Assembly (NCBI RefSeq): GCF_004664715.2
Contig: NC_051067.1
Span: 67,350,982-67,414,981, forward strand
DNA: 64,000 nt
DNA from: Peromyscus leucopus
Lineage: Eukaryota > Chordata > Mammalia > Rodentia > Cricetidae
Direction: 5' to 3'
Shown here: positions 11,501 through 26,772 of the stretch, in pieces
Layout: every line of letters starts with the position of its first letter
How positions within the stretch are numbered: position 1 is the stretch's first letter
Translations under genes and position numbers: made by a program
The notes under the pieces: model-generated
Database searches by the model: none
Seen by the model: the letters and a program-made list of their open reading frames with translations, nothing else
Told to the model about the DNA's origin: nothing

Positions 11501-14500
11501 TTTAAACAATGAAATTCCAAGCTGCATATGGTGGTGACGCATGCTTGTAATCCGAACTCCCCTCCAGTCCCAGTCTGTGGAAGAGTGACCGCTACCCAGG
11601 GAAGTGAAGGCTACCCTGAGCTACATATCAATAAAATCCAAATCCTTATCAGAAACAGTTTACGAATTACAGCCCTGTGTCTGCCAGACTTTGTTATATG
11701 TATCTATATCAAAGACTACATAATGGATAAAAAAGCCTTTTTTTTGAAAGGCTTTTTTTGAAAGTGAAAAAAAGCCTTTAACAGCAAGTCAAAAATTCTA
11801 AATCTTTAATAATAAAATGGTTCTCTCTCATAGCTACTGACTTACCTTTTTTACTTTTGTAGAGTCAGATCTTGATACTCATTCTTTTAATACAGTTGTT
11901 GGAGCTAAACTACTCATAAACAACTGAGAAATGTATGAACTTGGGGACTGGAGAGATGGCTCAGTGGTTAAGAGCACATGCTGTTCTTCCAGAGGACCCA
12001 AGTTCTTTTCCCAGCACCCATGTTGAGTGGCTTACAACTATCTTTAACTTGAGCTCCAGGAGATCCAATGCCTTTGCCCTTCTTGGGTACCTGCACTTAA
12101 CATGCACATACTCTAACACACAGACAGGCATATATACATAGTTTAAAATATATATATATTAAAAAGCCTATATAAACCTATTTGAATGGCCTTGCATAAT
12201 ATGTCATTTTTTTTAAAAATCTGGTCAGCTGGAGGTGTTTGTTGTGTTTTGGGCTTTTTTTTAATGTCAGCTTTCAGTAAATTTAGAACTTCTTTGGACT
12301 TTTGTTCAAAATGAGAGCCTAGATTTCACTCATGTCTGTTACATAGCTATTTCATCTTTATCTCTCATCCAGCAGTGCACCTGTACTGTGAGTTTTCTGG
12401 TTCTTGTATGTTTCACTCTGGACAGCTTAAGAGAAACAGGAGGATAGGGACCTATGTAATATAGTAATAGTCCTCAGATTTAGAAAATATGCTAGCAAGA
12501 TCCCTGTATCATCATTCTTTTATAGGAAATAGAAGCCAAATTCACTTGATCTGTCACATAGATACACATGCCTCATTTATGTTACTTTATTATGGAGACA
12601 AAGCTAGTTATTGTGAAAATATGCCATTATATATGTAAATAGCATATTTTGTGTATCATATACATTTGGTGTCAGTTTCTATGAGGAAAGGGGCCGCAAA
12701 CTTGCGCATTATCAGTTCTGTGAAGTCTGCCATGTGTTTTCTTTTGGGTAACAGCCAATGAATGCAGAGCTGTCCCCGCTCTCTTCTTGATAATAGTGTA
12801 ATATAGCAAGCAGAATGTCTGTAACAGATGTCTCTTTCCCCATGGGAAAATGAATCAGCCAATTATTTTTTGTGTATGTGTTTTTTGTGGGGGCGGGGGA
12901 AGCGGTATGTAGCATATTGCTTTATGGTGACTTGAATGGACTGAATATGATCCTTAAATTTCCAATTAGACAATACCCGAGCCCATAACACACAAGAACT
13001 TCTTTTCAAAGTCAGGTAACAAGTCAGATTCCAATAGGAAGGCTAAAAGACAAGACCAATTGACACGCAAGTTCAGCCTTTCCAATTGTTAATTTTCTGC
13101 AAGAGATTTTAATCTTTCTAAACCACTTTTTAAAAATAAGCATACCATATAGGATTGTTTTGGAAATTCATCAGGGCTAATTAATACTCCATCAAGCACG
13201 TTGAGTCATGTAATGAATATTATTTCTGTCCATAGTTCTTCCTACTCTTACATCTCCCTTTTCATTTTCATTCCTAACATTTTCATTTTTAATTACCTCA
13301 TTGATGCAAGAACCAAAAATCCAGAAAAAAAATACTCATTCTCTAGAACTCTCTGTACTTTTCAGTGTTATTTGGAGGTGAAGATTGCTTTGGTGAGCAA
13401 GAGAAATCTCTTTAAGGCCAGTTGTTTGCCGAATCTTACCACATTTCCCCTCTGAGTACAACAAGATTAGAAAATCAGGCTCATGTTCTGGCCAGTGTAG
13501 ATTCCTGTGAGGCCACTTCCGTGTTCTTCACTGGCCATGATGTTCTCTTTGGGAAGAAAGCCCAGTGCCATGCCAGAGGACATGTATGATTTTCCAGTTC
13601 ATTATGTTGTAGTGTTTCTATCAGAGAATAATTTTCTTTTGAATTGTCTGGTAATTTAAAAAGAATTGTTTTAAGTTACAGAATTCATTTATACTAGTAT
13701 TAAGCTTTATTTTTGTAACAGTTTATTGAATTCTGAAGTAGGTCATTTTTATTTCAGAAGGATAACTTATTTTTAAGTGAGATCGCTTATAGGAAACAAA
13801 GATCTTTACAAGAGAAAATTAGAAAATGTAAACAGTTTTATAAATAATGTTCTGTCATTTTCTAAATATCTTCAGTTCAGTTATTCCTTTTATTGAGTCT
13901 CTAAAGTCCATAATCTCTATTAGGATTAAACTTTAAGATTTTTTTTTTTTCCGAGACATGGTTTCTCTGTGTAGTTTTGGTGCCTGTCCTAGATCTCGCT
14001 CTGTGGACCTGGCGGGCTGAGTACTCACAGTGATCTGCCTGGCTCTGCCTCCTGAGTGCTGGGATTAAAGGTGTGCGCCATCACTGCCTGGCTAGATCTG
14101 TTTTAAGGAAAATACAATTTTTATGTTTTTTTTTTTTTTCCCAGTTAAAACAGAGAAGAAGACAGTACAGTTCAGTGATGATGTTCAGATAGAGACAATA
14201 GAGCCAGAACCAGAACCAGCCTTTATTGATGAGGTGAGTGGTTTCCTTGTTAACAGTGATAAGCACTTTGTATAGAAGCTGGATTACTTGTTTTCTTGTT
14301 CTGAAATGTTAACAATATAGGCAAAGCATATATTATTGTTACAACTTCTTTGGTCCCATTTTTACCTTACTCAGATCTTGTTATTTATCCTGCTAAAGGT
14401 TAAGGATATAGCTCAGAAGCATGTGTGTGAGACTCTGAATTGATCTCCAGTGCTTTAGAGAGGGGGTAATTTAAGGATGAATGTAAATTTCTGTATAGTA

Positions 14501-17500
14501 TTTTATAGTTTGGATTTATATTGATGTATTTAATTATTAGGCACTTAGGCAGTTTCCAATTTTAATTGTTATCACAAACAACAGTATTATAGTGAGGGTT
14601 TTTTGTTTTGTTTTCCTTTTAACATTTAATTTGTTTTTCTTAGCTTAGATATCCAGGAATGGAACTTCCAAACCAAAGGATCTGTGTGTTTTTCATGTTA
14701 ATAGGTACTGTGAAATTGTTGAACAGAAGGGAAATTTTTAGTTTTGTTGATGCTCTGTGAGAATACCTGTTTTTACAGATACTCAACAGGCATTAAAATT
14801 GCTTGTACATTGCAGAGTATAGGACAATTACTGTGTGTTGAAAGAATAAAACAAATTTGCTGGTTTTCAAATGAAGCTGTTATTAAATTACTACTACATA
14901 AATCAGTTCAGTGAAATGAATTGTGCTTCTTCCTTGAACACATTTGAGTTTTTGGGAAAACCTAATTTTAAATCGCCCACATGTCATTGTTAATCTGAAA
15001 CAGTGATTATTTTCAATGGTTATGTCTGAAAATACACTTAGTTGCAACTGGAACAGTATTTTTGGGAGTCATGTTAACTTGATGGGTTGTGTGTTTGTTT
15101 TACAGTGCTGGGGATTAGCCTAGGGCTTTGTACTTGCAAGGCCAGCCCTACCACTGGGCTAGTCTCCCACCCAAACTTGGCATCTTTGGAATTAAATTAA
15201 TACGTCATAGTTCCCTAGGCTGCATAGAAATCTCTGCTATTTCTACACATGAAAAAATGTTAAAATTAGTTATGTATTTATCTTAAATCATCTTTGCAGC
15301 TGTATATTTTTAAAATTTTTTTTATATGTATGGATGTATTTTGCTTGTATGTAAATCTGAGCACCAAGTGCATATTTGGTGCCTGTGAAGGCCAGAAAAG
15401 GGCTTCTGTCTCCTTAGAACTGGAGTTACAGACAGTTGTCAGCTGCTATGTGGGTGCTGGAAATTGAATGTGGGTCCTCAGAAGGATCTGCCAGTGTTCT
15501 CAACTGTTGAGTCATTTCTTCAGCCCCTAAAAATAATTTTCAGTAATGAGCTACTTAAGACGCCTGTTATAACACTCAAAAGCGATGGGAATAATTCAGT
15601 GTTGCTGCTCTAATAGCTTGAAATATATGAACAAGATTTTCCATTCGTTTCACTTGTAGCAACATAAAATATGAATATGAATGACCTTAAGTCCTGGCTC
15701 ATTTGATTCTTTTAAATCAACTTTGTTACTTCAACCCATTACATACTAGTAGGAATCATTAATGCATATAGATGAATTTAAAAGAGTATTGCCAATTTAT
15801 ATACATGCTTTTATTTCAAAAAAGTTTGACATCGTCTTCTGGAAGACTTTAAAGTGCATTTAGATAAAATTTTATAGGAGATAATGAGCAGAAATACAAT
15901 GAGTTTAAGGAGAAAAATGATCAATTTGGAATTACTGATTTAAAAACAATTGTTTGTTTTTGTGGTCCTGGGCATGGAACCCAGAGCCTTGTACATGACA
16001 GGCAAGTGATCTTCAAGTGAGTCATATCTCCAGCCTGGTCTAAATGGTGGTGGTGATACTTTCACTTTGTGAGAAACAAGATTATGGATGAGTGCTAAAT
16101 ACTAAGGAATCCAACTGGGTCAGGGAACATTCTGCATGGCTAGATTGTGTTACAAAAGGAAATGTCTGAATACTCAGCTGTGGCTCATATAGAAACCATG
16201 TTGTATTAACAGGAGACGAACATTTCTGTTGCCTTTTTAAATGTCTTAAAATGAACATGAATCTTTCACCTGAAAGAATATCCACTTTAAAATACAGCAG
16301 TCATTTGATTTGAAAGGAGCTTTCCTCTGCTACTAATGTAACAATTAATTCATCTCTCGAACAGTCTGTGTTTGAGTAATAATTTTATTCAGAATTTGTA
16401 GTCTTTACATTATTAGTTGTGTTTATCTGTGTGTAATAGCATCACTATATAGGAAATTTAGTGAAAAAGGTTTGTGATAACTTTCATAGAATTTGGTAAA
16501 TGAAAAAATACATTTTGTATAATGCATAGGTATATTTATGCAACTGCCTTTTTTAGATCCTTCAGTCCTAAGTATTAAAGGATTCTGAAATAGACCCAAG
16601 TAAGTGGTTGAGATATTATCCATCTTTTCCCACACACACACAAAAAGGAATAAACTACAAGTTTCTTTCTTCTTTTATGACAAACCGAAATGTTGATGGA
16701 AAGAGAACAGATTAAATCCTTAGAGCTCCACTTAGAAGAACAGCTGTGAAAGGCCTGAGCTCTGCCTGTGAAACAGCTGTCATACTCACTGCCAGCGAGA
16801 AGTAATGACTGAGTTGTTAGTCATAGCAGGCCGTCTTGAGAGGGATGCTCCAACTGTTTTGTGGCTAAGTTACAGCTGCTCCAAAACAAAGTGAAAATCT
16901 TGAACATGGTGTAAGAGAATGGGGAAATTATACCCTGTAAGTCTAAATGGATGGTCCTGTTCTAATTTGAACATTTTGAAAAACAACCTACGAATAGCAT
17001 GCAAGGGCCTGATTTTGCATGGTGCTAAAGGGAACACATAAGATGCTAAAAACATAAAAGGAAATAAACCTTCCTAACTATGAACTGTAAAATCTATCTG
17101 AAGCCAGGTAGTAGTGGTGTACGCTTTCAATCCCAGCACTCAAGAAGGCAGAGGCAGGTGGATCTCTTGTGAGTTTGAGGTCAGCCTGGTCTACAAAGTG
17201 AGTTCTAGGACAGCCAGAGCTGTTACACAGAGAAACCCTGTCTCGAAAAACCAAACAAACAAAAAAACAAAACTGTCTATGATTGAGTTGTCATGTCAAA
17301 AAGAACATAATGTTTCATAGAGATTGCTCACTTTTGACAATAACTATTTCTGTAGGATAAAATGGACCAGTTGTTACAGATGTTGCAAAGTACAGATCCC
17401 AGTGATAATCAGCCAGACTTGCCAGAGCTACTTCATCTCGAAGGTAACTTTTTTTTCTGTCTACCTTACAAGCAAAGAGTCACCAGAGGTCTTACTATAC

Positions 17501-18925
17501 TGCTCTAGGATGGCTTTTGAGAACAATCTTAGAAAGGACATTACACCTTCTTGCTGTACCTCTCTCACCTTTCCTGTGCTGTTTAAATCTGGAGTAGAGG
17601 TTGAAATCACAAACCTTACTTACTATTCAAATTATTTTATTCAGCATCTTAAAGTCTTGTAAAAGGAAAAAAACATTTGGAAGTCAGTATTTTAAACTGT
17701 CACCATTATACTTTAAGAAAATGAATTTTAGGTTCTATTGACCAGAGATAACTAATATTTTAATTACTTCACATTAATTAAACTTCATTTTTTTTTATAA
17801 ATATTTTCCAGAAGTTTACTTTTTTTCTTGTGTTTTCTTTATTTCTTAAAAAATTGTCATCTTAGCGATGTGTCACCAGATGGGACCTCTCATTGATGAA
17901 AAGCTGGAAGATATTGATAGGTAAAGAACTTGTACTGTATTTAAATTGTTTATCTTTCTCTCTGAAACCATTTCAGTAAGCTGCCATTTTTACAAGGTTC
18001 TCCAGCCTGCAGAGGTGGCTCAAATGGTAAAGTGCCTGCCACCTAACCACAGGGTTTGGATCCTTGAAGTCCACATAAAGAGCAGGGTGTGGTGGTGCAG
18101 GCCTGTAAACCCAGCCAGGGCAGTGAGGGTGAGGAGAAGAAGAAAGAGCTATGGTGCAGGTGGGCAGATCCCTGAGAATCTCTACCCAACCAGCCCAGGT
18201 GCATCGATGCGCTTCAGGTGCAGTAAGAGCCTGTCTCAAAAGTAAAGGTGGAGAGCCATAGAGAAGAGACGCCCAATGTGTCTCAGGCCTCTGTGTGTGC
18301 CTACAGCTGTCCCAACCACACCACACAGACAGTGCTTCAAAGAGCCATTCTTTATTCACCATTCTCACCTTCATGAGGATTTGGACTCATTTGCCCGTTC
18401 TTGAAAAGCAAGGCCGCTGTGGGCTTTCACTGTCTTTTGATATAAATTTTATATAATTGTGCTTACTAAAGTGGCATTACCAGAGCTCACAGGCTGGCAT
18501 CTGTTGATGAATGAGGAAATCTAGACAGTTCCAGGTACAGTCAAGTAGTCCACCATGGGATCTAACCTGAAAACATGTTTCTTGTTGCCTCAGAGCCAAG
18601 GGAGAAGGTGTTTTTGCTTGTTAGTATTTAGAGCACTGTACCATTTAGCAATCAAATTATTGTGTAATATTTCAGAAAACATTCAGAACTCTCAGAACTA
18701 AATGTGAAGGTGATGGAAGCTCTTTCACTGTATACGAAGTTAATGAATGAAGATCCAATGTATTCTATGTATGCAAAATTACAGAATCAGCAGTATTATA
18801 TGCAGTCATCTGGTGTTTCTGGTTCCCAGGTATGTTTTGTAAAGCTCAGGAGTGTTATGTAAATTCTTGAATGTACTTGAGATGGTTTGGAATGTCTGTT
18901 TTTGTAAAATATATGCATATATATA

Positions 18926-18969
<44 letters not shown>

Positions 18970-18971
18970 TG

Positions 18972-19008
<37 letters not shown>

Positions 19009-22000
19009 TTGTCTCTGTGAGTATATACCACATGTGTGTACTGGGCCCCTTGTTTGCCAGAAGAGGGTGTTGTATCCCCTCAAGCTGGATTTAAAGTTGG
19101 TTGTGAGCTGTCTGATGTGAGTGCTGGGAACTTGGCTTCCCTAGGAGCAGGAAGTGCTTTTAGCTGCTGAGTCATCTCTCCACAGTGCAAAGTGTAATTT
19201 CTTCAGCGTAATGTTTACAATGAAAAAAATTAATAGAAGTTTTAAAATTCATAAATATATAATATACTGAACATGCCAGTATATCCACACATATGTATAT
19301 ATGTGTTTTTAAATCTTCACTTTGTACATTAAGTAGCAAAATTACCCACTAAGTAGTTTCCTCCCACCCCTTTTTCTTTAAATAAAGGTATTTTGATCCT
19401 ACCCTAGACCTGTAGAACCAAAGTCTTTAAAATTTAGGTTCATATTGTAAGATTTCAGGCTTAGTGCTTAAATAGCACTGGCTGCCCTTCGAAAAGACCC
19501 AGGTTCAATTCCCAGCACCCAGTATCCAACTGGCAGCTTAGAACTCTCTGTAACTCCAACTCAAGGAGATTCAAGACCCTCATACTGACATACATCCAGA
19601 CAAAACATAAATGCACATAAAAGAAGAACAAGTAAATCATTAAAAAATAAACCTTCAGTTTTTCTGTCATATATTTTCTTTCTTCCTTTTTTTTTTGTTT
19701 GTTTGTTTTTGTTTTTGTTTTTGTTTTTTCAAGACAGGGTTTCTCTCTGTAGCTTTGCGCCTTTCCCGGAACTCACTCTGTAGACCAGGCTGGTCTCGAA
19801 CTCACAGAGATCCACCTGGCTCTGCCTTCTGAGTGCTGGGATTAAAGGCGTGTGCCACCACTGCCCGGCTTGTCATATATTTTCAAATATTCTGAGTGTC
19901 TACAGCTTTTGTTTTACACTGAACTGCTTAGGCTAAGTGTTCATTTTATGATTTATTTTTACTTTATGTTCATCAGTGGTTTGCCTGCATAGTTTGTATG
20001 AGGGTGTCAAATCAATTGGAGCTGGATTACAGACAGTTGTGAGCTGTCATGTGGGTGCTGGGAATTGAACCCAGGTCCTCTGAAAGAACAGCGAGTACTC
20101 TTAACCACTGAGTCATCTCTAGCCAGGTTAAATGTTCTTATCAAAGAGGGTGGGAGTCAACCTTAAGTTAGGGATATGTTTATGCAATAGATTATGATTA
20201 TGCTTTCAAGGGTATTATATATTTACCTCCAACTCAGTAAGTTAGATTCACTAAATATATGCAGTACTTTGTATGCCAATTATGTTTTAGTAGATTTTGA
20301 TAAATGCTCCAAAGTAAAATGTAACATTTCCAGTGATATAAAAACTGTTTTAAACAGAAAATGAAGGTGTACTTATCTGTAAGAGGAGGACCTAAGGGCA
20401 GTGGGAAAAGTGAGTTGAGAAGCTGTTCAGCACCAACAAAACGGAATATTTATGTTACACTGTGGCTTTCATGGAGATGCTCCTCCTCCTCCCATTATCA
20501 CATATACATTCATCATGGAACCTTTTTTCCTCTTTCTGCCCCAAGCAACTGTTTAAGAGCCCCTGTGCCATCAGTTGAGCAAGTTTTAGGTATAATTAGA
20601 CAGTCTGTTTTGTCCACTTAGAGCAGTCACACAGCATAGATTTTCTTGCATGGCCCATTTCTCATGAAACAAGCTGACATCTTTAGGAGGATGAATTCTC
20701 CACCCTCGGGTAGAGAATTGGGAGCTTGAATGGTACCTGCTCAATAGTTTCGGTCACTAGTTTGAGTTAAACAATCTTTCACATTGAATTTGCAAAGAAT
20801 AATAAAATATAGCCGTGAGAACTTGTTTAGCTATGCTTGTAATGAATACCTTTGTAGTTCTGATGTGGATTTGTTACATTTAATGAAATAGAGGGTGATT
20901 GGTTTCTTGATGATTGTGTTAGTTGCTTTAGCACATGGGAACAGTCTTACTATATAGCCAGTAGAATGTCTTTTCAAATATATAAACAGACTTTCACAGT
21001 AACTAAAAAAATGTTTTAAGACTTCATTCAGTAAGCCATGGTTGCTCATGCTAGTAAGTTAATTATTAAAGAGGTTGGCAGTGCATGCCTGTAATCCCAG
21101 CATGCAGGAGGAAGCAAGCAGGGGGATTGTTTTATATCTGAGGCCAACTTGGACCATATAGTAAGGCTGTAACAAGCCAGTCAGGGTTACAACCAACCTT
21201 TTTCAGAAAAAAAAGGACTTCTGTTTCTTTAAATTTAAATAAAACAACAACAAAAAGAACAGCTTTTAGATAAAAGAATTGGCAAACAAACCCAGCCTGC
21301 TGCCTGTTTTTAGCTAGATGGACACAGCCCTTCCATTTGGCTCACAGCCACCGCATTTATTTCTGCTTTGTAGCTGCATCCTAAACCTATGTACCGTATA
21401 AGAAAATTTGTTGACCCCTACCTTTGAAAATTAGTGTGTTCTCCATTCATTAAATTATAGTTTAAAAAATGTGAATTGTAAATACAGTCTGGGGCTATAA
21501 AATAATTCAAGTATATTTCCAAAGTGTTGGGATTCATATATATAAACTTTTCATACAATATATTATGATCATAGTTTTCTCTTTCCTAGATCCTCCTCAC
21601 CTCCACACTCTTCCAATGCCCCCCCCAAATAAACAAACAGGTAAACAAAAAACCAAACAAACCAGAATTGAAATAAAAAAGACCTTTTGAAAGACCAATA
21701 TGGAAAGTATATCATGAAGTTAATACAGAGATTATATTAGTATAAGATGTATTTCTTTACTACTACTATGTGAAAGTAAAATCTGTTTATGTAATGCTTA
21801 AAGATAAAAATTTGGACTAAGAGGATGGCCCAGTGGGTAAAATGCTTGCCAGACTGGAGCTTAGATTCCCAACTGTCTTGTAAATGCCAGTTGGGCATGA
21901 TAGTCCACTTGTAATCCCAGCACGTGGAAATACAGAAGGGATCCCCAGAGCAAGCTGGCTAGGTATAGTAGCCTAATAGATGAGCTTTGGCTTCCAGTGA

Positions 22001-24542
22001 GACACCCTGGCTGAATAGAAGGTGGAAAATGATCCAGGAAGACACTTGACATCATATGCTCCCAAATACTCATGCATGCACACGCATTCCTGCAAATACA
22101 CATACACTTTCAAAAAGATTAAAAATCACCAGTTTATACTAAAAAGAGCTTTTCATAAAATTCCAACTGATAGTATAACTATAATTCTTGCGTGATAACT
22201 GTTTTGTTATATGTAATTTCACTATGTTGAAGTTAAAACCTTTAAATAGAAAGAAAAGGGGAAATGATGAGGGATGTTGTTCTGTATGCTGTGAATATAT
22301 GTTGCTCTGATTGGTTGATAAGTAAAACTGTTTGGCCAATGGTGAGGCAGAATAAGGTTAGGCGGGACATTCTAACTAGAGAGAGGAAGGAGCAACATAG
22401 AGCAGAGGAGATGCTGCCACCAGGAGAAGCAAGATGTAAAGATAATGGTAAGCCACAAGCCATGTGGCAAAGTATAGATTTATAGAAATGGGTTAATTTA
22501 AGATATAAGAACTAGCTAGCAAGAAGCCTGCCATGGCCATAGTTTAAAAATAATATACGCCTGTGTGTGTTTATTTGGGTCCAGGCGGCTGCAGGACTGG
22601 CGGGTGAGAGAGATTTGTCTTGACCGAGGACCTGGCAGGACACAGGAAAACTTCCAATTACATAGCAATAACATTTAAAAGAAATTCTAAAGAAGCAATG
22701 TTTGCTGTTTTTTTGTAACTGAATGTCTCTGCTGAGTAAGTTTGGAATAGGCAATGAAGTTGTATAATGAAATGTTTCCTTATCACCTTTTGCAGGTATA
22801 TGCAGGACCTGCTCAAAGTGGTACCTACCTGGTTACAGGGAATGCACAGATGAGCCATCTCCAGAGCTACAGTCTGCCCCCAGAGCAGCTTTCTTCCATC
22901 AGCCAAGGAGCAGTTCCACCCTCTGCAAACTCTGCTCTTCCTAGTCAGCAGACCCAGGCTTCTTACCCAAAGTAATTTGATTATTTGTTATTTGAGGTTA
23001 AAGTTAAAATTCTCTACTTGGTTGCAGTGGTCTATAAGCATAAACCTGGATAAGAAAAACTTGAGGTGGGCATTACTGTTCAAACTACTGCATCTGTAGT
23101 GTAGAGTGGTTTGTGTAAGAACCCAGCTTAAATTCCTTTCCTTGAAGCAAGGAAGGCTAACTTTAAGATTCACTAGCACAGTGTTTCTAGGTAGCACAGG
23201 CACACTTTCCAGAAAGCAGCAGTGTCTGTAAATGCTCCTGTATGTACCTCACTGTTGTAACATTCATCCATAAAGAGTGTGTGAGCTTTTAAAAACACTG
23301 TTGTGTTGTTCTGTTTAGGGTATTAACATGACTTTAAAGAAGGTAACGAAGCTATGGGTGTGGATCCAGTGCCAAGCTTTATGTTTAACACATACCGACT
23401 GACTTACTCCTTACAATAACCTATGAGAGAGATACATTGGCACCTCCATTTTGTTAATGGGAAACTATTGCAGCCTGTGAGACCAGCTTCCAGAACTGCA
23501 CCCAGGGTAATAAAAAGAAATGTCTCAGAGTAGCAGGACTTAGGGATAATTCTTATTTATCTTAAGGAATAAGACTCATACATGTACTGATGATCATTCT
23601 CTTTATTTTTCTCAAGCTTCTTCTCTTTTCTTTGTTCTGTATCTCCTTATATACATCCCATGGAAAGCAAAAAACATTATATCTGAGGGGAGTGGGTAAC
23701 CATGGCAACACATGGCTACAAGGTGCAGGCTGTAACCTGAGACTAGGGACATAGTGCCCAGTGAGACAAGCTGTGCAGGGAATTAGGTTTTTATCAACCA
23801 GACTGCAGGCAGGGAATTAGCACCAAAGTTGCTTTGTACATGACCTAGGTTCTACAACCAGACACCTGGGAGTTTGCCCTTGTGTATTTTCTGTGGAGGT
23901 TTATTTTATGAATTCATTTGTAAGGGCATTTAGTCTATTTTGAATCTGCTCTGAGGTTTTAAATCAGCTAATTATATGTAGCTTGTCTTGTCAGCCTGAG
24001 CTAAAGAAATAAAACAAGCTTTCTAACTGTCTTACAGTCCCCGTGGAACAATAGATCTAGTTGTGAAGCATATCCTAGTGTATTTCTATTCATCAAAATC
24101 ACACAGCTTAAGAAGTCATCTTTCTGACCATCCAGATGTATGTGTGCCCAGTATGTTCATGGAGAGAGCATAGTTCCAATCCAGGCTGTGAAAGGTAACC
24201 CCATAGCTATTCTTTTTAGGGAGGAATTGTGGAAGCACACAAGAAAATTGCAGACAGAAGCAATCGGTCATTTACAGGCAGTGGCCTCATAAGCCTTGCT
24301 TGACAAAGTTCCTCCATCAGAGAGTTATTCATCTGGTAGGTCAACCTTATGAATATCAGTTGTCCTTTGCTGCATATTTTTTGTGGCCTCTGGTAAAGCA
24401 TTGCTACCAACAGCTCTCAGCAGGAAACTGAGATGTAGACTAAGTTTCCACATAGCTAAGATCCAAAACCAGGGATTCTGGCTCCAGAGATTATCACATC
24501 ACCTGCATACTGAAATTACTTTCTCTCAGTGTAGCACATTTG

Positions 24543-24594
<52 letters not shown>

Positions 24595-26736
24595 TAATAT
24601 CCTTTGGGCACATGCTAAATGCCCTTCAAATGCTAACTGGTTATACTCCTCATCTCATTTCAGAGTTCCACTGTCTATCTGGTAGCCAAGGCTAAACCCT
24701 GCAGTTCTCACAAACTCTGTTTTCTTATCTCTCCTCTGCATTGTCTGTTTATCATGACAACTAATATATAATTATTTACTAATCTCCAAAATAAATCTTT
24801 CCCATTAATATCATGGTGTTACAGTTGGATACTAATAACTTCCTACTACCTAATCACTGTGGCTGCACAGCTTTTTGTCCATTATGAATCATTCTGTCCA
24901 GTTATCACAATAGGCGAGTTTCTCATCAATAATACTGGTTCATTCATTCTGCAGTCCTCATCATTTTCTTCAGGTGTGTCTCTGTCTGATCCTGCCATCC
25001 GCTTTAATTCTGTAGTAACTCAGTACTGATAGTATGCTTCAGCACATCCTTTCACAGGCCTTTGCACTTCCTCTGGGCTCCTGCCCAAGGTGCCATTCAT
25101 TGCATGCTATTCTACCGTGTTTTTGTTGGTTCTGGAACGTCATTCCCATTTTTACTTCTTGGAAAGATACAAACTGGATATATTTTCTTGGAAAGCTTCC
25201 TCAAAGCTTAAGGCACCTTAATGCACTGGGTACATACCTAAATTTCTAACTTATCTCACAATAAATATTTGCATATTTTATATATTTCCTCCAACTGAAC
25301 AGTATCTTGAAACTAAGAAACTAAATCATATTTGTATAGAAAGTATTTAGCTTATGTTCACTAAGTTCTTTTTAATTTTTGATTAATTTTGCTTTTCTTA
25401 AGTATTTTCAGGTTTGTTGAATTTATTACTTTTCAAGGAGCTAATATTATTATTGAAGGCTTTCTATGTAATGGATGCTTTTTTTAAGTGATATACATTC
25501 ATGTCTTTATTGATAAAATATTTATCTACAGTCTCAGGCTCTTCTCTATGTACATTTTTCACTGGGATCTTTTCTATATTATTATGTCATCTTTACCAAC
25601 TTGGATTTAATATATTTTATGGTAAACTGTCCCCAGAATATATTGTCATTCTCTTTTTGTTAAACATCAGCTCCATTTCCAATTTCTTTGTCATGTAATT
25701 AGCATGGCAATGACCTTCCTTGAACACACTGCAGTTACCCCTTATCTATGGCTTTAATTTCTTTTTTTTTTATTAAGAAAAATTTTCCATTCATTTTACA
25801 CACCAATCAAAGATCCCCCTCTTCCCTCCTCCTGCCCCCCAGCCTCCCCCTCCCCAATCCACCCCTTACTCCCCCCCATACAAGAAGGCAAGGCCTCCCA
25901 TGGGGAGGCACATAAAAATGGATGCTTTTAAAGTTAGTTTCTCTTTATTATTGCTATCTTTTTATCATTTTTTAAAATTTATCACTTTTTTCCTGACTTT
26001 GGAAGTACATTCATATATCAAAGATTCTCTTCTTTCAGTGAAACCTTTCTTGACTACCCCATTTCAAACTGAAATAATCTCATATCAGTTTCTTGAAAGA
26101 AATGGCTTTTGTCTGTGTCCCACTCCTTTAGCCATACACAGTCTTCACAGTGCTGGGGATCAAACCTACCTTATATATGTAGGCAAGTGTTCTGCCGCTG
26201 ATTTATACCTCATCTTAGTAAATACTTAAACATCTGTTTAATAGATAAAATAATTGATAAATAGATCCACAAGCTATGGTGACTTTACTTACTCACTTCT
26301 ATAGTTAGCTTTTGGAAACTTCGTGAGTACCACCTCTTGAGTGAGTACCTTCCAAGTGGCCTAGGGGACAGATGTCTGAAAAGCTCTTAATTCTAAAACT
26401 AAAACTGTGTGTGAAGGAATAAGAAATGGTCTCTTGTGTGTTCCCTTATTGGTTCTCCAGTACAAAGTTGTCAGCCCCCAAACCATAAACAAACAACAAA
26501 AATTAACTCAGCAGGTTATATTTATGTATTTGTGTATACATATACATGCACACACACACACATGCATGTAACAATAATCAGAGGGGAAAAGCTATCAATT
26601 TGAGAGTAGGGGGCATGGGAGGGGAGGGAGGGAGGAAAGAGAGATGTATGATAATGCATGTGTGTGTATGTGTGTATATATATATGTGTGTGTGTGTTTA
26701 TATACATTTTATATATACACATATTGGATATGTATT

Positions 26737-26772
<36 letters not shown>

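Larger units (their letters stand above)
11387..14144 (+). other. Stam: Stam intron 8
   Basis: 2.76 kb intron with a B1-like scrap near 11520-11636 (GGTGGTGACGCATGCTTGTAATCC), a B2 at about 11943-12160, and a minus-strand B1 at 13939-14092. That B1 ends 52 bases before the next exon. No other exon is seen. Confidence 0.6.
14234..17355 (+). other. Stam: Stam intron 9
   Basis: 3.1 kb intron. It holds diverged ID copies (about 14398-14458 plus strand; 15104-15176 minus strand; a weak one near 15965-16036), a minus-strand B3/B2 (15308-15527) and a B1 (17102-17273). The remainder looks unique. Confidence 0.6.
18830..22795 (+). other. Stam: Stam intron 12
   Basis: Almost 4 kb, rich in repeats: a microsatellite joined to a minus-strand B3 (18928-19183), B2 (19457-19651), minus B1 (19679-19870), minus B3/B2 (19953-20125), a diverged B1-like copy (about 21071-21220), a B4 (21815-22110) and an LTR-like element (about 22264-22665). 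I see nothing in 20130-21060 or 21230-21810. Confidence 0.6.

Noticed and set aside
17946..18374. Overlapping ORFs of 99 and 133 codons on both strands in Stam intron 11
   Set aside because: They coincide with the GC-richer B4 SINE at 18001-18310.
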